The notes under the pieces are model-generated. The model did not search any database, had not been told where the DNA came from, and saw only the letters and a program-made list of their open reading frames with translations. From Verrucomicrobiales bacterium (GTDB taxonomy: Bacteria; Verrucomicrobiota; Verrucomicrobiia; Verrucomicrobiales; V1-33): a stretch of 64,000 nucleotides of DNA. The position numbers were made by a program, and so were the translations under genes. Below, in pieces: positions 36,280 to 44,752 of this stretch (positions within the stretch are counted from its first letter, which is position 1; the number at the start of each line of letters is the position of its first letter). The stretch covers positions 124,001 through 188,000 of the forward strand of contig JAQGPJ010000052.1 in NCBI GenBank assembly GCA_028293125.1. Reading direction: 5' to 3'.

Positions 36280-36947
36280 TTCCGCTGTTACTGACTCAGG
36301 CCCTGGTGCCCTATGATATTGCAGCCCGCTGGGATTGCGGCCGCGGATTTGCGGACAGCTATGCCTGGCACCAGCGCGTCTGGGATACCTTTCCGGGCCG
36401 TGGGGACGCTCCGCGTGATTTCCTGACAAGGCTGGATGACAGGGCGGACGGATTCCGTCTCCTCATCCTTTCGGCACACCCGCCCGTGAGGCCTGACTGG
36501 TGCCCCGAGCCCAATTGGCAAACCAAGACGATACCTGAATCTTTTCTCAGCCATCCCCGTTACGAATTTTCCCTGGTGGCGAATCCCGCGCGGAAAGTGC
36601 GGAGCAACACCAAAGGTGAGCTTCTTAACAACAGCCGCCGCGTGGCCATTGTCCACCGGGAGGACCAGGAAGTGGACGGAAAGCCGCAGGCGGGATTGCT
36701 TTCATGGCTCATTCGCCAGGGGGGACAGCACGGCTTCAGTCTTCCGCAGCCCGGCAGGGTGAGCACCATCCCGCGTCCCCGCCGCTATTTTCTGAAAAAA
36801 AACCAGCCCGGCCTCCACGCCGCCACGGAATTCCAGGGCCTTCTGCAGGTGACTGATCCCACCGCCTTCCGCCACGCCTTCACGGGCGGCATTGGCTCCG
36901 CCCGCGCCTTTGGTTTTGGAATGCTGTGCCTTGCTCCCTCAAAGTGA
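36276..36947 (+). CDS. cas6e: crRNA-processing endoribonuclease Cas6e (Cse3/CasE)
   Basis: 223 residues. Cas6e cuts the repeat hairpin 8 nt before the spacer and stays bound as part of Cascade. The C-terminal glycine-rich loop GIGSARAFGFGMLCLAP is diagnostic for Cas6. The N-terminal ferredoxin-like fold has a candidate catalytic His in SYAWHQRVWDTF near residue 30. In the usual type I-E order cas6e follows cas5e; here it comes straight after cse2 and before cas7e. Its last 9 bases overlap the toxin gene on the opposite strand. Confidence 0.9.
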   Translation: MIPLLLTQALVPYDIAARWDCGRGFADSYAWHQRVWDTFPGRGDAPRDFLTRLDDRADGFRLLILSAHPPVRPDWCPEPNWQTKTIPESFLSHPRYEFSLVANPARKVRSNTKGELLNNSRRVAIVHREDQEVDGKPQAGLLSWLIRQGGQHGFSLPQPGRVSTIPRPRRYFLKKNQPGLHAATEFQGLLQVTDPTAFRHAFTGGIGSARAFGFGMLCLAPSK

Positions 36948-37199
36948 TTGGATCAGCCTTTCATACTCATCATGAGCGCCTATCCAGACCCACAGCAGCC
37001 CTTCAGGTCTTTCCTTCGCCAGCGCCCGGTAACCACCGGAAATTCTGACCGACCAGCCCTTGCCCTTCCGTTCAAAATGCAGGGACGGATGCGAGGGGTT
37101 CTCCTTCAGCAGAGCAAACGCCTTGTCGGCATTTTGCCTCACAGGCCCGGTGAGCGCGCCATAAAACTTCCAGTATTGAGGCGTTGTGAAATGCCTCAT
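36939..37199 (-). CDS. RelE/ParE/HigB-like toxin inside the cas operon
   Basis: 86 residues from the ATG that overlaps the antitoxin stop (ATGA at 37,196-37,199); a longer start at 37,211 is possible. The C-terminal part has WSVRISGGYRALAKE followed by LLWVWIGAHDEYERLI. This is the standard RelE-fold ending with a basic strand, an Arg and the His-x-x-Y segment. RelE-like toxins are usually ribosome-dependent mRNA interferases. It lies antisense between cas6e and cas7e, overlaps the last codons of cas6e, and follows its antitoxin as in a normal type II operon. Confidence 0.8.
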   Translation of the reverse strand: MRHFTTPQYWKFYGALTGPVRQNADKAFALLKENPSHPSLHFERKGKGWSVRISGGYRALAKERPEGLLWVWIGAHDEYERLIQSL

Positions 37200-37408
37200 A
37201 ATTCCCGGCAACGTCCCGCTTCAAATTCCGCATCAGCTTCAGCAAACAGTTTGTCCAGCTTTCCGGCCGTCACATCCGCCTCAATCTGGCGGTCCCAGTC
37301 GTCGTCGAAATCCCGCAGCCAGGAGGTCAGCTCCGAGCGCTCGGCCACCGTCAGCCGGGTGGCGCAGGCCTGTTTTATTTCCTCCACGGCACTCATGCCC
37401 CGCAACAT
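37196..37408 (-). CDS. Antitoxin of the RelE-like pair
   Basis: 70 residues, strongly acidic in the second half (DFDDDWDRQIEADV, FAEADAEFEAG). The N-terminal half SAVEEIKQACATRLTVAERS and SELTSWLRDFDDDWD resembles small addiction-module antitoxins of the type with a T-x-x-E-R-x-x-L-x-x-W-L helix. I see no obvious ribbon-helix-helix or HTH domain, so DNA binding is uncertain. The gene is head-to-head with cas7e, only 59 bp apart, so the two may share a control region. Confidence 0.7.
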   Translation of the reverse strand: MLRGMSAVEEIKQACATRLTVAERSELTSWLRDFDDDWDRQIEADVTAGKLDKLFAEADAEFEAGRCREL

Positions 37409-37467
37409 AGCGATCCCGCTGTGAATTCAACCGGACTTTCCCTTTCCGCCCACGATCCAAACGATCC
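37409..37467. promoter_or_regulatory. Divergent control region of the antitoxin and cas7e genes
   Basis: 59 bp lie between the antitoxin start (minus) and the cas7e start (plus). The segment contains the 9-mer CCGCCCACG (37,446-37,454), identical to the core of the CRISPR repeat, and two copies of ACGATCCA before the cas7e ATG. TGAATTCA (near 37,423) is a small palindrome. I see no clear -10/-35 pair, but cas7e to cas2 need either read-through from cas6e or a promoter here. Confidence 0.35.
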
Positions 37468-38505
37468 ATGAAACTCATCGAACTCCACATCCTCCAGTCC
37501 TTTCCCGTCTCCTGCCTTAACCGCGATGATGTGGGATCACCCAAAACAGCCCTTTTCGGCGGGGTGAACCGCGCCCGTCTTTCCAGTCAGTGTCTAAAGC
37601 GCGCGGCGCGGGTCCACGCCAGGGAGCACGGGGAGCCGGAACGCTTTCAGGGCATCCGCAGCCGCTTCCTGCTGGAGGCGTTCTCCACGGCGCTGACCGG
37701 ACATGGACTCACTCCTGACCAAGTGGCCGAAAAAGCCAAATCCATCGCTGAAACTCTCAGCAAACTGGAGGTCAAAAAGAAGGAGACCGACAGCGACGTG
37801 ACCACCGCCGTCTTCCTTTCTCCAAGTGAAATTGAACAGATCGCGGCCGCGGTCGCCGGAGGCGATGATCCCAAAAAAGCCGCCAAAAAGGCCACCCGGC
37901 TGGATGCCGCCGACATTGCCCTGTTCGGCCGGATGATCGCCAATGATCCGACTTTGAATGTCGAGGGGGCCGCTCTGTTCTCCCATGCGCTCTCCACACA
38001 TCAGACAGCGAACGAGGTGGATTTTTTCTCCGCCGTGGATGACCGGAAAACCGATGCTGCGGATGCCGGTGCCGGCATGATCGGCACCCTGGAGTTCAGT
38101 TCCGCCACTTATTACCGCTACTGTGCGGTGAATCTGAGCCTTCTGGAGAAAGAGTCTCACCTTGGCCTCCTGGCCAAGGAGGAGCGCAGGCAAGTGGTGG
38201 AGGCTTTTCTCCGGGCCATCCTGCTGGCTGTGCCGGGGGCGCGCCAAAATTCCATGAATGCCGCCACCCTGCCGCACACCGCGCTGGGCGTGGTGAAGGA
38301 AAAAGGCCAACCCCTGCAGCTCATCAATGCCTTTGAAAAACCGGTCAGCGCCAAACAGGGCGGCCTTGCTGACGCCTCCGCTGAACGAATGAAGGCGCAT
38401 TATGGGGAATTGAATGAGACATGGGGACTCACTCCCACAGCGGAAGTCTGGCTGCCGGAAACCAACGTGGACGGCTTCCTTAAAACCCTCCTGAGCCATG
38501 TCTGA
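37468..38505 (+). CDS. cas7e: Cascade backbone subunit Cas7e (Cse4/CasC)
   Basis: 345 residues. Six copies of Cas7e coat the crRNA and form the backbone that also flips out every sixth base. The start IELHILQSFPVSCLNRDDVG and SPKTALFGGVNRARLSSQCLKRA are nearly invariant family blocks. GTLEFSSATYYRYCAVNL and PGARQNSMNAATLPH are further signatures, the latter in the thumb region. It overlaps cas5e by 8 bp. It is the first gene after the inserted toxin-antitoxin pair. Confidence 0.95.
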   Translation: MKLIELHILQSFPVSCLNRDDVGSPKTALFGGVNRARLSSQCLKRAARVHAREHGEPERFQGIRSRFLLEAFSTALTGHGLTPDQVAEKAKSIAETLSKLEVKKKETDSDVTTAVFLSPSEIEQIAAAVAGGDDPKKAAKKATRLDAADIALFGRMIANDPTLNVEGAALFSHALSTHQTANEVDFFSAVDDRKTDAADAGAGMIGTLEFSSATYYRYCAVNLSLLEKESHLGLLAKEERRQVVEAFLRAILLAVPGARQNSMNAATLPHTALGVVKEKGQPLQLINAFEKPVSAKQGGLADASAERMKAHYGELNETWGLTPTAEVWLPETNVDGFLKTLLSHV

Positions 38506-39247
38506 TTCCGCCGCCCTGGCCTTTGTGCTGGATGGCCCGCTGCAATCATGGGGCGTCGATTCCCGATACCAGCAGCGGGACACGTCCGCCTTCCCCACCA
38601 AAAGCGCCATTATCGGCCTGCTTGCCGCCGCACTCGGCATCGACAAACACGCGTCCGATGAGGCGGACCGCCTCGCTCCCTATGCGGCCTTGAATCTCAC
38701 CGTGGTCCGCGCCGCCCTTGATCAGGCCCGTCCGGGCGGCAGACTGAGCGATTTTCACACCATCGGCGGCGGTTATGATGTCGGTGTTCCGTGGCAAAGG
38801 CAAAGCACGCCGGAGAAAGCCGGAGGCGGTGCGTTCGGCACGGTCATCACCCGCCGCATCTATCTCACCGGCTCCGCATTCATCGCCATCCTTGAGGGTC
38901 AGGGCACCGTGCTTGAAACCGCCGCCGCCGCTCTCCTCGATCCCGTGTGGGGGGGCTGGCTGGGAAGAAAAGCCTGCATCCCGGCCCGTCCCTTTGCGCC
39001 AACCATTGGACCCTCCGCCCAGCAGGCTTTTGACAGCCTCAGGCTCAGGCTGAGTCTTCCCGCCGCACGGCTGGAATTGTTTGACCGTCAGACGCAGCCC
39101 TGCAAAGGGGACACATCGGCCGATTTATTTCACCAGCCGGATCAGCCGCAAAGTTTCGGCGGACGGTCCCACCTGTCCAGACCAGTCCGTTATGTCCGGG
39201 GAGCCAAGCCAGGAGTGGCTGCCGCCAACATGTTTGATGCCATTTAG
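38498..39247 (+). CDS. cas5e: Cascade subunit Cas5e (CasD)
   Basis: 249 residues. Cas5e grips the 5' handle of the crRNA. The start FVLDGPLQSWGVDSRYQQRDT followed by FPTKSAIIGLLAAALG is the canonical Cas5 N-terminus, and the segment FHTIGGGYDVG and the later SRPVRYVRG fit Cas5e. It overlaps cas7e by 8 bp and is followed by cas1 after 20 bp. Confidence 0.93.
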   Translation: MSDSAALAFVLDGPLQSWGVDSRYQQRDTSAFPTKSAIIGLLAAALGIDKHASDEADRLAPYAALNLTVVRAALDQARPGGRLSDFHTIGGGYDVGVPWQRQSTPEKAGGGAFGTVITRRIYLTGSAFIAILEGQGTVLETAAAALLDPVWGGWLGRKACIPARPFAPTIGPSAQQAFDSLRLRLSLPAARLELFDRQTQPCKGDTSADLFHQPDQPQSFGGRSHLSRPVRYVRGAKPGVAAANMFDAI

Positions 39248-39267
39248 CTCCGCCGCCGCCGCCAGCC

Positions 39268-40101
39268 ATGCCCATTTTCGAAAAACCACCCTTGGAAACC
39301 CTGTCCATGGCGCGGGACCGTTGGACACCGCTCTATTTGGAGCACGGCCGTCTGGAGGTGGATGATTCCTCCGTAAAGTGGATCAGTTCCCAGAAACTGG
39401 TCTGCAGGATACCTGTGGCCACCGTCAGCGCCCTCATTCTGGGCCCCGGAACCACCCTGACCCACGCCGCCATGAAGGCCTGCGCGGATTCCAATACTCC
39501 CGTGATCTGGATGGGGGAGGAGGGGATGCGTTTTTACGCTGCCGGTCTTCAGCCAAACCATGACAACTCCATGGCCCGGCTTCACGCCACCGCCTGGGGC
39601 GACAAACGGAGGCGTGAGGCCATCGCGAGGGCCATGTTCCTCTTCCGCTTTGAAAATGTCGAGGTTGACTCCGCCACTGTCCAGCAGCTTCGGGGCATGG
39701 AGGGAAAACGGGTCAAAGTTGAATACGCCAAGCTGGGTATTCAGTACGGGGTCACTTGGAAGGGCCGCGACTACAACGCCCAGAACTGGGACCTTGCCGA
39801 CGGCATCAACAAAGCCCTGTCCGCCGCCAACGCCAGCCTTTATGCCCTCTGCGCCGCGGTTTGCCACACCATGGGCTTCATTCCACAACTGGGATTTGTG
39901 CATGATGCCGGCACTCTGCCTTTCATTTATGACATCGCTGACCTTTACAAACACGAGACCTCATGGCCCGCCGCCTTTCAGGCCATTTCGCAGAAACCGC
40001 AGGACGATGGAACCCTCGCCCGCAAATTTCTAAAGGAGAAAGTGGAGGAAACCAAACTTCTTCAGCGCATTCCCCGCGATCTGACCAAACTTTTTGCCTG
40101 A
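39268..40101 (+). CDS. cas1: Spacer integrase Cas1 (type I-E)
   Basis: 277 residues. Cas1 with Cas2 captures protospacers and inserts them at the leader end. The metal-binding residues are present: Glu145 in RGMEGKRVK, His212 in GFVHDAGTLPF, and Asp222/Asp225 in YDIADLYK. The N-terminal beta domain starts DRWTPLYLEHGRLEVDD, as in E. coli Cas1. All the catalytic residues suggest an active integrase, in line with the long and regular array nearby. Confidence 0.96.
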   Translation: MPIFEKPPLETLSMARDRWTPLYLEHGRLEVDDSSVKWISSQKLVCRIPVATVSALILGPGTTLTHAAMKACADSNTPVIWMGEEGMRFYAAGLQPNHDNSMARLHATAWGDKRRREAIARAMFLFRFENVEVDSATVQQLRGMEGKRVKVEYAKLGIQYGVTWKGRDYNAQNWDLADGINKALSAANASLYALCAAVCHTMGFIPQLGFVHDAGTLPFIYDIADLYKHETSWPAAFQAISQKPQDDGTLARKFLKEKVEETKLLQRIPRDLTKLFA

Positions 40102-40151
40102 ACTCCGCCCTCCGCAAAACTGGATTCCGAACAGTTGAAACTGAATTGCCC

Positions 40152-40487
40152 ATGACCTGTCTCCTAGCCAACGACACGCCCCCCGCCATCCGGGGGCTGC
40201 TCAAACGGTGGTTCATAGAGCCCCGCCCCAACATTTTTGTGGGCACTCTGAATCCCAGGACCCACCGTAAAGTCATGGATTACGTTCTTCGAAACGCTCC
40301 GGCGGATTTCGGCCTGCTGATTGTCACCAGTGCCCTGAACTGCCAAGGCTACACGCTGGAACGGATCGGCCCCTGCGGCTGCACCGGCCGCGACCCTGTT
40401 GAAATCTCCGGTATTCCTCTCGTTGCGGAATCCTGGGAGGACATCCCGGAAGTTTTGGAGGTGGACCCCGAAAACGCTCCTTTCTGA
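40152..40487 (+). CDS. cas2: Cas2 (type I-E)
   Basis: 111 residues. TPPAIRGLLKRWFIEPRPNI and FVGTLNPRTHRKVMDYVLRN match Cas2e, which has the P-x-x-(L/I)-R-G start and G-x-(L/V) strand. The C-terminal tail after SGIPLVAESW is longer than that of E. coli Cas2. The ATG at 40,152 is chosen because the frame upstream runs within the end of cas1. It lies 50 bp after cas1 and 56 bp before the first repeat. Confidence 0.92.
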   Translation: MTCLLANDTPPAIRGLLKRWFIEPRPNIFVGTLNPRTHRKVMDYVLRNAPADFGLLIVTSALNCQGYTLERIGPCGCTGRDPVEISGIPLVAESWEDIPEVLEVDPENAPF

Positions 40488-40543
40488 TCTCGGAAACAGT
40501 TGATTTTATGGAAATTAAAGTCATAACTTGTTGAAGTTTGAGA
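40488..40543 (+). promoter_or_regulatory. Short AT-rich CRISPR leader with IHF-like site
   Basis: 56 bp between the cas2 stop and repeat 1, clearly richer in A and T than the flanks. At 40,493-40,505 the sequence GAAACAGTTGATT matches the reverse complement of the IHF consensus (WATCAA-N4-TTR) at 12 of 13 positions. In E. coli, IHF bends the type I-E leader so that Cas1-Cas2 can insert new spacers. No strong promoter is visible; transcription could start within the leader or continue from cas2. Confidence 0.5.
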
Positions 40544-43500
40544 GTTTTCCCCGCCCACGCGGGGATGGACCGGAGGACGTGCGCACCGTGCTGGGAGAGC
40601 TCCGGTTTTCCCCGCCCACGCGGGGATGGACCGCTGGAGCCCGCCGCCCAATCCGCTTTCCCCACGTTTTCCCCGCCCACGCGGGGATGGACCGGAAACC
40701 ATGCGGCTTTGAGTTTCTCAGGAGGGGTTTTCCCCGCCCACGCGGGGATGGACCGCCTCCCTTGCGCCCGGCCTGCCCCTCCCGGCGGTTTTCCCCGCCC
40801 ACGCGGGGATGGACCGGTGAAAGTCAACCTCACGCTCACCCTGCACCTGTTTTCCCCGCCCACGCGGGGATGGACCGCCCGCCGTCCCATCCAACAGCCT
40901 CCGGGGATTGTTTTCCCCGCCCACGCAGGGATGGACCGCCCATGTGGAGTGGCTGAAAGCGGTGGTGACCGTTTTCCCCGCCCACGCGGGGATGGACCGT
41001 GCGCTCCGGCATTGAAACCCATCTGTCCGCCGTTTTCCCCGCCCACGCGGGGATGGACCGCCCGTGGAGCAGCCGCAGGAGGCCGGCCCCACGTTTTCCC
41101 CGCCCACGCGGGGATGGACCGAGCATCCCCCGCGCTCACCGCATGAACGAACTGTTTTCCCCGCCCACGCGGGGATGGACCGCACACCAATCTGATGGCG
41201 CTGTGTGCGCGGTGGTTTTCCCCGCCCACGCGGGGATGGACCGTATTCGCATAAACTTGTCAGGAGTCGATTCATGTTTTCCCCGCCCACGCGGGGATGG
41301 ACCGTTATGCAGCTGCCTGTCAGCTACCGCATTGTAGTTTTCCCCGCCCACGCGGGGATGGACCGCGGAATTCAGACGCTGGGCGAACAGGTGACCGGTT
41401 TTCCCCGCCCACGCGGGGATGGACCGTTCACCTTGCCGGGTGATTGGGGAAACGATACGTTTTCCCCGCCCACGCGGGGATGGACCGGCCGGGACCTGTC
41501 AGCGGCCGCCCGCGGGTGCGTTTTCCCCGCCCACGCGGGGATGGACCGTCTGCTGACATATCTCAACACCGCCCTCAACAGTTTTCCCCGCCCACGCGGG
41601 GATGGACCGCAGCCTACGGCACTCAACTCCGCTACACCGATGTTTTCCCCGCCCACGCGGGGATGGACCGGCCGGCGGCTATGCCTACGTCCCCAATGCG
41701 CCGTTTTCCCCGCCCACGCGGGGATGGACCGGCCCACGCGCAGGATGGGCGGAGCCGGAGAGGGTTTTCCCCGCCCACGCGGGGATGGACCGGCATGTTT
41801 TTTGATGCCGATGGCGGCTTCCACGTTTTCCCCGCCCACGCGGGGATGGACCGCCGCCCGCATTCTCGAAATCCTGCTGCGCTCCGTTTTCCCCGCCCAC
41901 GCGGGGATGGACCGGTCCTCGGAATCTTGGACAAAGCCGACGCCAAGTTTTCCCCGCCCACGCGGGGATGGACCATTATATCGCCAGCATCGTCAGCACG
42001 CTGCCGCGTTTTCCCCGCCCACGCGGGGATGGACCGGCGATGTCTTTTACTTGGTAGTCGGGGCAAATGTTTTCCCCGCCCACGCGGGGATGGACCGCGT
42101 GATGGTGGTTTCCATCTCCGCCGACAGTTGTTTTCCCCGCCCACGCGGGGATGGACCGCCAAATCCCACGCGCGGGAGGTTTACGACCGTGTTTTCCCCG
42201 CCCACGCGGGGATGGACCGGCCGGCACGGCGGATCCGGCGGCGCTGAAGGTGTTTTCCCCGCCCACGCGGGGATGGACCTTACGCATGCCGGAGGCAGAG
42301 GCGGGGCGGGTTGTTTTCCCCGCCCACGCGGGGATGGACCGGCGCTGGACACGCTCCGCCGGCAGTGGACGGAGTTTTCCCCGCCCACGCGGGGATGGAC
42401 CGTTCCTGCATTTCATCTATCCGCGTGAGGATGCGTTTTCCCCGCCCACGCGGGGATGGACCGCCTCCCCGCACTTCGGCCCAAAGCTCCAGTATGTTTT
42501 CCCCGCCCACGCGGGGATGGACCGGTGGTCCACGATGAAAACCTGGACGAGGCACTGTTTTCCCCGCCCACGCGGGGATGGACCGCCGCCGTCCATGTCC
42601 GTGATGACCCCGCTGTCGTTTTCCCCGCCCACGCGGGGATGGACCGCAGCTGCTGCACCATCACAAGCGGGGCGTCGAGTTTTCCCCGCCCACGCGGGGA
42701 TGGACCGTTTTGCTGTTCCGGTCGCTCCGCATGAGTCCGGTTTTCCCCGCCCACGCGGGGATGGACCGATTGGCACGGGCGAGGGGAACCAGGTTTACGG
42801 GTTTTCCCCGCCCACGCGGGGATGGACCGCCTTCCGGCGCTTCATTCTGGAACCATTGGAGGTTTTCCCCGCCCACGCGGGGATGGACCGGCCGGATTCT
42901 GTGGCACGCCCACCTGTGCGGCGTTTTCCCCGCCCACGCGGGGATGGACCGATTGTTCGGCATGGGCCTGCGCGCCGGCTGGTGTTTTCCCCGCCCACGC
43001 GGGGATGGACCGCAGATGACCGCCCGTGAGGTCACGGAGCGCAGGTTTTCCCCGCCCACGCGGGGATGGACCTTGCTGATGCCCATGGCGTTCATCTTCT
43101 CGCGGGTTTTCCCCGCCCACGCGGGGATGGACCGTGGCGGGCTGGGTGTTTTTCAGGGACCACTCCGTTTTCCCCGCCCACGCGGGGATGGACCGGATTT
43201 AACCGTGAACGAACCCCGCACGGGTCCGTTTTCCCCGCCCACGCGGGGATGGACCGCATTTGCAACGCCAATGGGCAGCCCAGATAGCGTTTTCCCCGCC
43301 CACGCGGGGATGGACCGCGCCGGCTGGATCACATCGCCAACCTGCACGAGTTTTCCCCGCCCACGCGGGGATGGACCGCATTTCCAGTTCATAGGACACC
43401 ACCTCAGCGGGTTTTCCCCGCCCACGCGGGGATGGACCGACAAAACCGGGGGTCAGGGCGGCGTTTGCGGTATTTTCCCCGCCCACGCGGGGATGGACCG

Positions 43501-44415
43501 CAAACCACCCTCCTGCAGACCATCGCCGGTTCGTTTTCCCCGCCCACGCGGGGATGGACCGGCTCCCGTCCTGCGTGGAAATGTAGTATCTGAGTTTTCC
43601 CCGCCCACGCGGGGATGGACCGCTCGCCCGCTCAGGGAGCACGGCCGGAGATTTGTTTTCCCCGCCCACGCGGGGATGGACCGCCCTGCTGAAAACAGAG
43701 CCGGGGGGGACGTCTGTTTTCCCCGCCCACGCGGGGATGGACCGGCGCGGTTTATGCGCGGGGAAACCTCCGCTGGGTTTTCCCCGCCCACGCGGGGATG
43801 GACCGGGCGGCTTCCGCTTCCTTGACTTTAGCCAGTGGTTTTCCCCGCCCACGCGGGGATGGACCGGGGTTCGTCGGGGACGGCGGCGGGCGGGCTGCGT
43901 TTTCCCCGCCCACGCGGGGATGGACCGGAGATTGCCGAGGGCAGCCTCAAACTTCAGGCGTTTTCCCCGCCCACGCGGGGATGGACCGGCGGCGCGGCGC
44001 TCCTTCGCTTTGGCGTCGCGGTTTTCCCCGCCCACGCGGGGATGGACCGCCCGCCAAACCCAGCCAATCCCGGTCATGCCCGTTTTCCCCGCCCACGCGG
44101 GGATGGACCGTTGGGGTCCACGTTGTCATACCGCAGCGTGTAGTTTTCCCCGCCCACGCGGGGATGGACCGCTTCCGGCCATAGAGGAGGTGCAGCCATG
44201 ACCGTTTTCCCCGCCCACGCGGGGATGGACCGCGCCCTATGTCATCAACTGGCCCGTCCGCCTGGTTTTCCCCGCCCACGCGGGGATGGACCGCGGGTCC
44301 CTGTGGAGTTTGAGGGAGCCCGCGAGTTTTCCCCGCCCACGCGGGGATGGACCGCCATGGACGAGGATGTCGATTTCAGCTGGCTCGTTTTCCCCGCCCA
44401 CGCGGGGATGGACCT
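40544..44415 (+). CRISPR. Type I-E CRISPR array, 64 repeats and 63 spacers
   Basis: The repeat is 29 bp: GTTTTCCCCGCCCACG, then CGGGGATGGACCG. It contains the stem CCCCGC-CCAC-GCGGGG, and the 8-nt handle is ATGGACCG. Spacers are 32 bp and the period is 61 bp at every point tested from first to last repeat. Repeat orientation and the cas2-side leader put the newest spacers at the left. Variants: repeat 7 has A at position 18 (40,927), and repeat 49 starts with A (43,472). The last base is A in repeat 24 and T in repeats 29, 42 and 64. Otherwise the repeats are identical, so the array looks active. All apparent reading frames inside it come from the repeat period. Confidence 0.99.
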
Positions 44416-44752
44416 TATACCACTTTTTGAGAAAATCCGGTAATTCACACGGGGAAAACTTACCGAATTTTGGCTGCAAGTAATATTATTTTTCGCTGCT
44501 GCCCGCGGGCTACGGCTCACGCGCAGTGAATCAACCCCTCAGGGTGCCTGCAAAACCGGAACACCCGGAATACCCGGACGGTCGGCTCACCGTTGCCAGT
44601 GGTGCCGAACCGGGATTGCGCCTGTATTCCATGGCGCTGTCATCCCTGCAAAGACCTTGATCGGGAAATCCTGTCCTTGCGGGGGCCGCAGCTCGGAAAC
44701 TCCCTCTGAACGGAATGATGATTGAGTGTGAACATCGCTGTGCCCCGGCTGG
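44416..44752. other. Intergenic region after the array
   Basis: 337 bp from the last repeat to the end of the DUF1501 gene. The first about 70 bp are AT-rich, and the rest has normal composition. I see no gene, no further repeat copy and no clear terminator. Short frames here are shadows of the neighbouring gene or have no likely product. Confidence 0.5.

Noticed and set aside
41205-43825. Long open frames (up to 407 codons) across the CRISPR array on both strands
   Set aside because: They consist of the translated repeat (FPRPRGDGP, FSPPTRGWT, GPSPRGRGK and similar) at a regular spacing and result from the 61-bp period.
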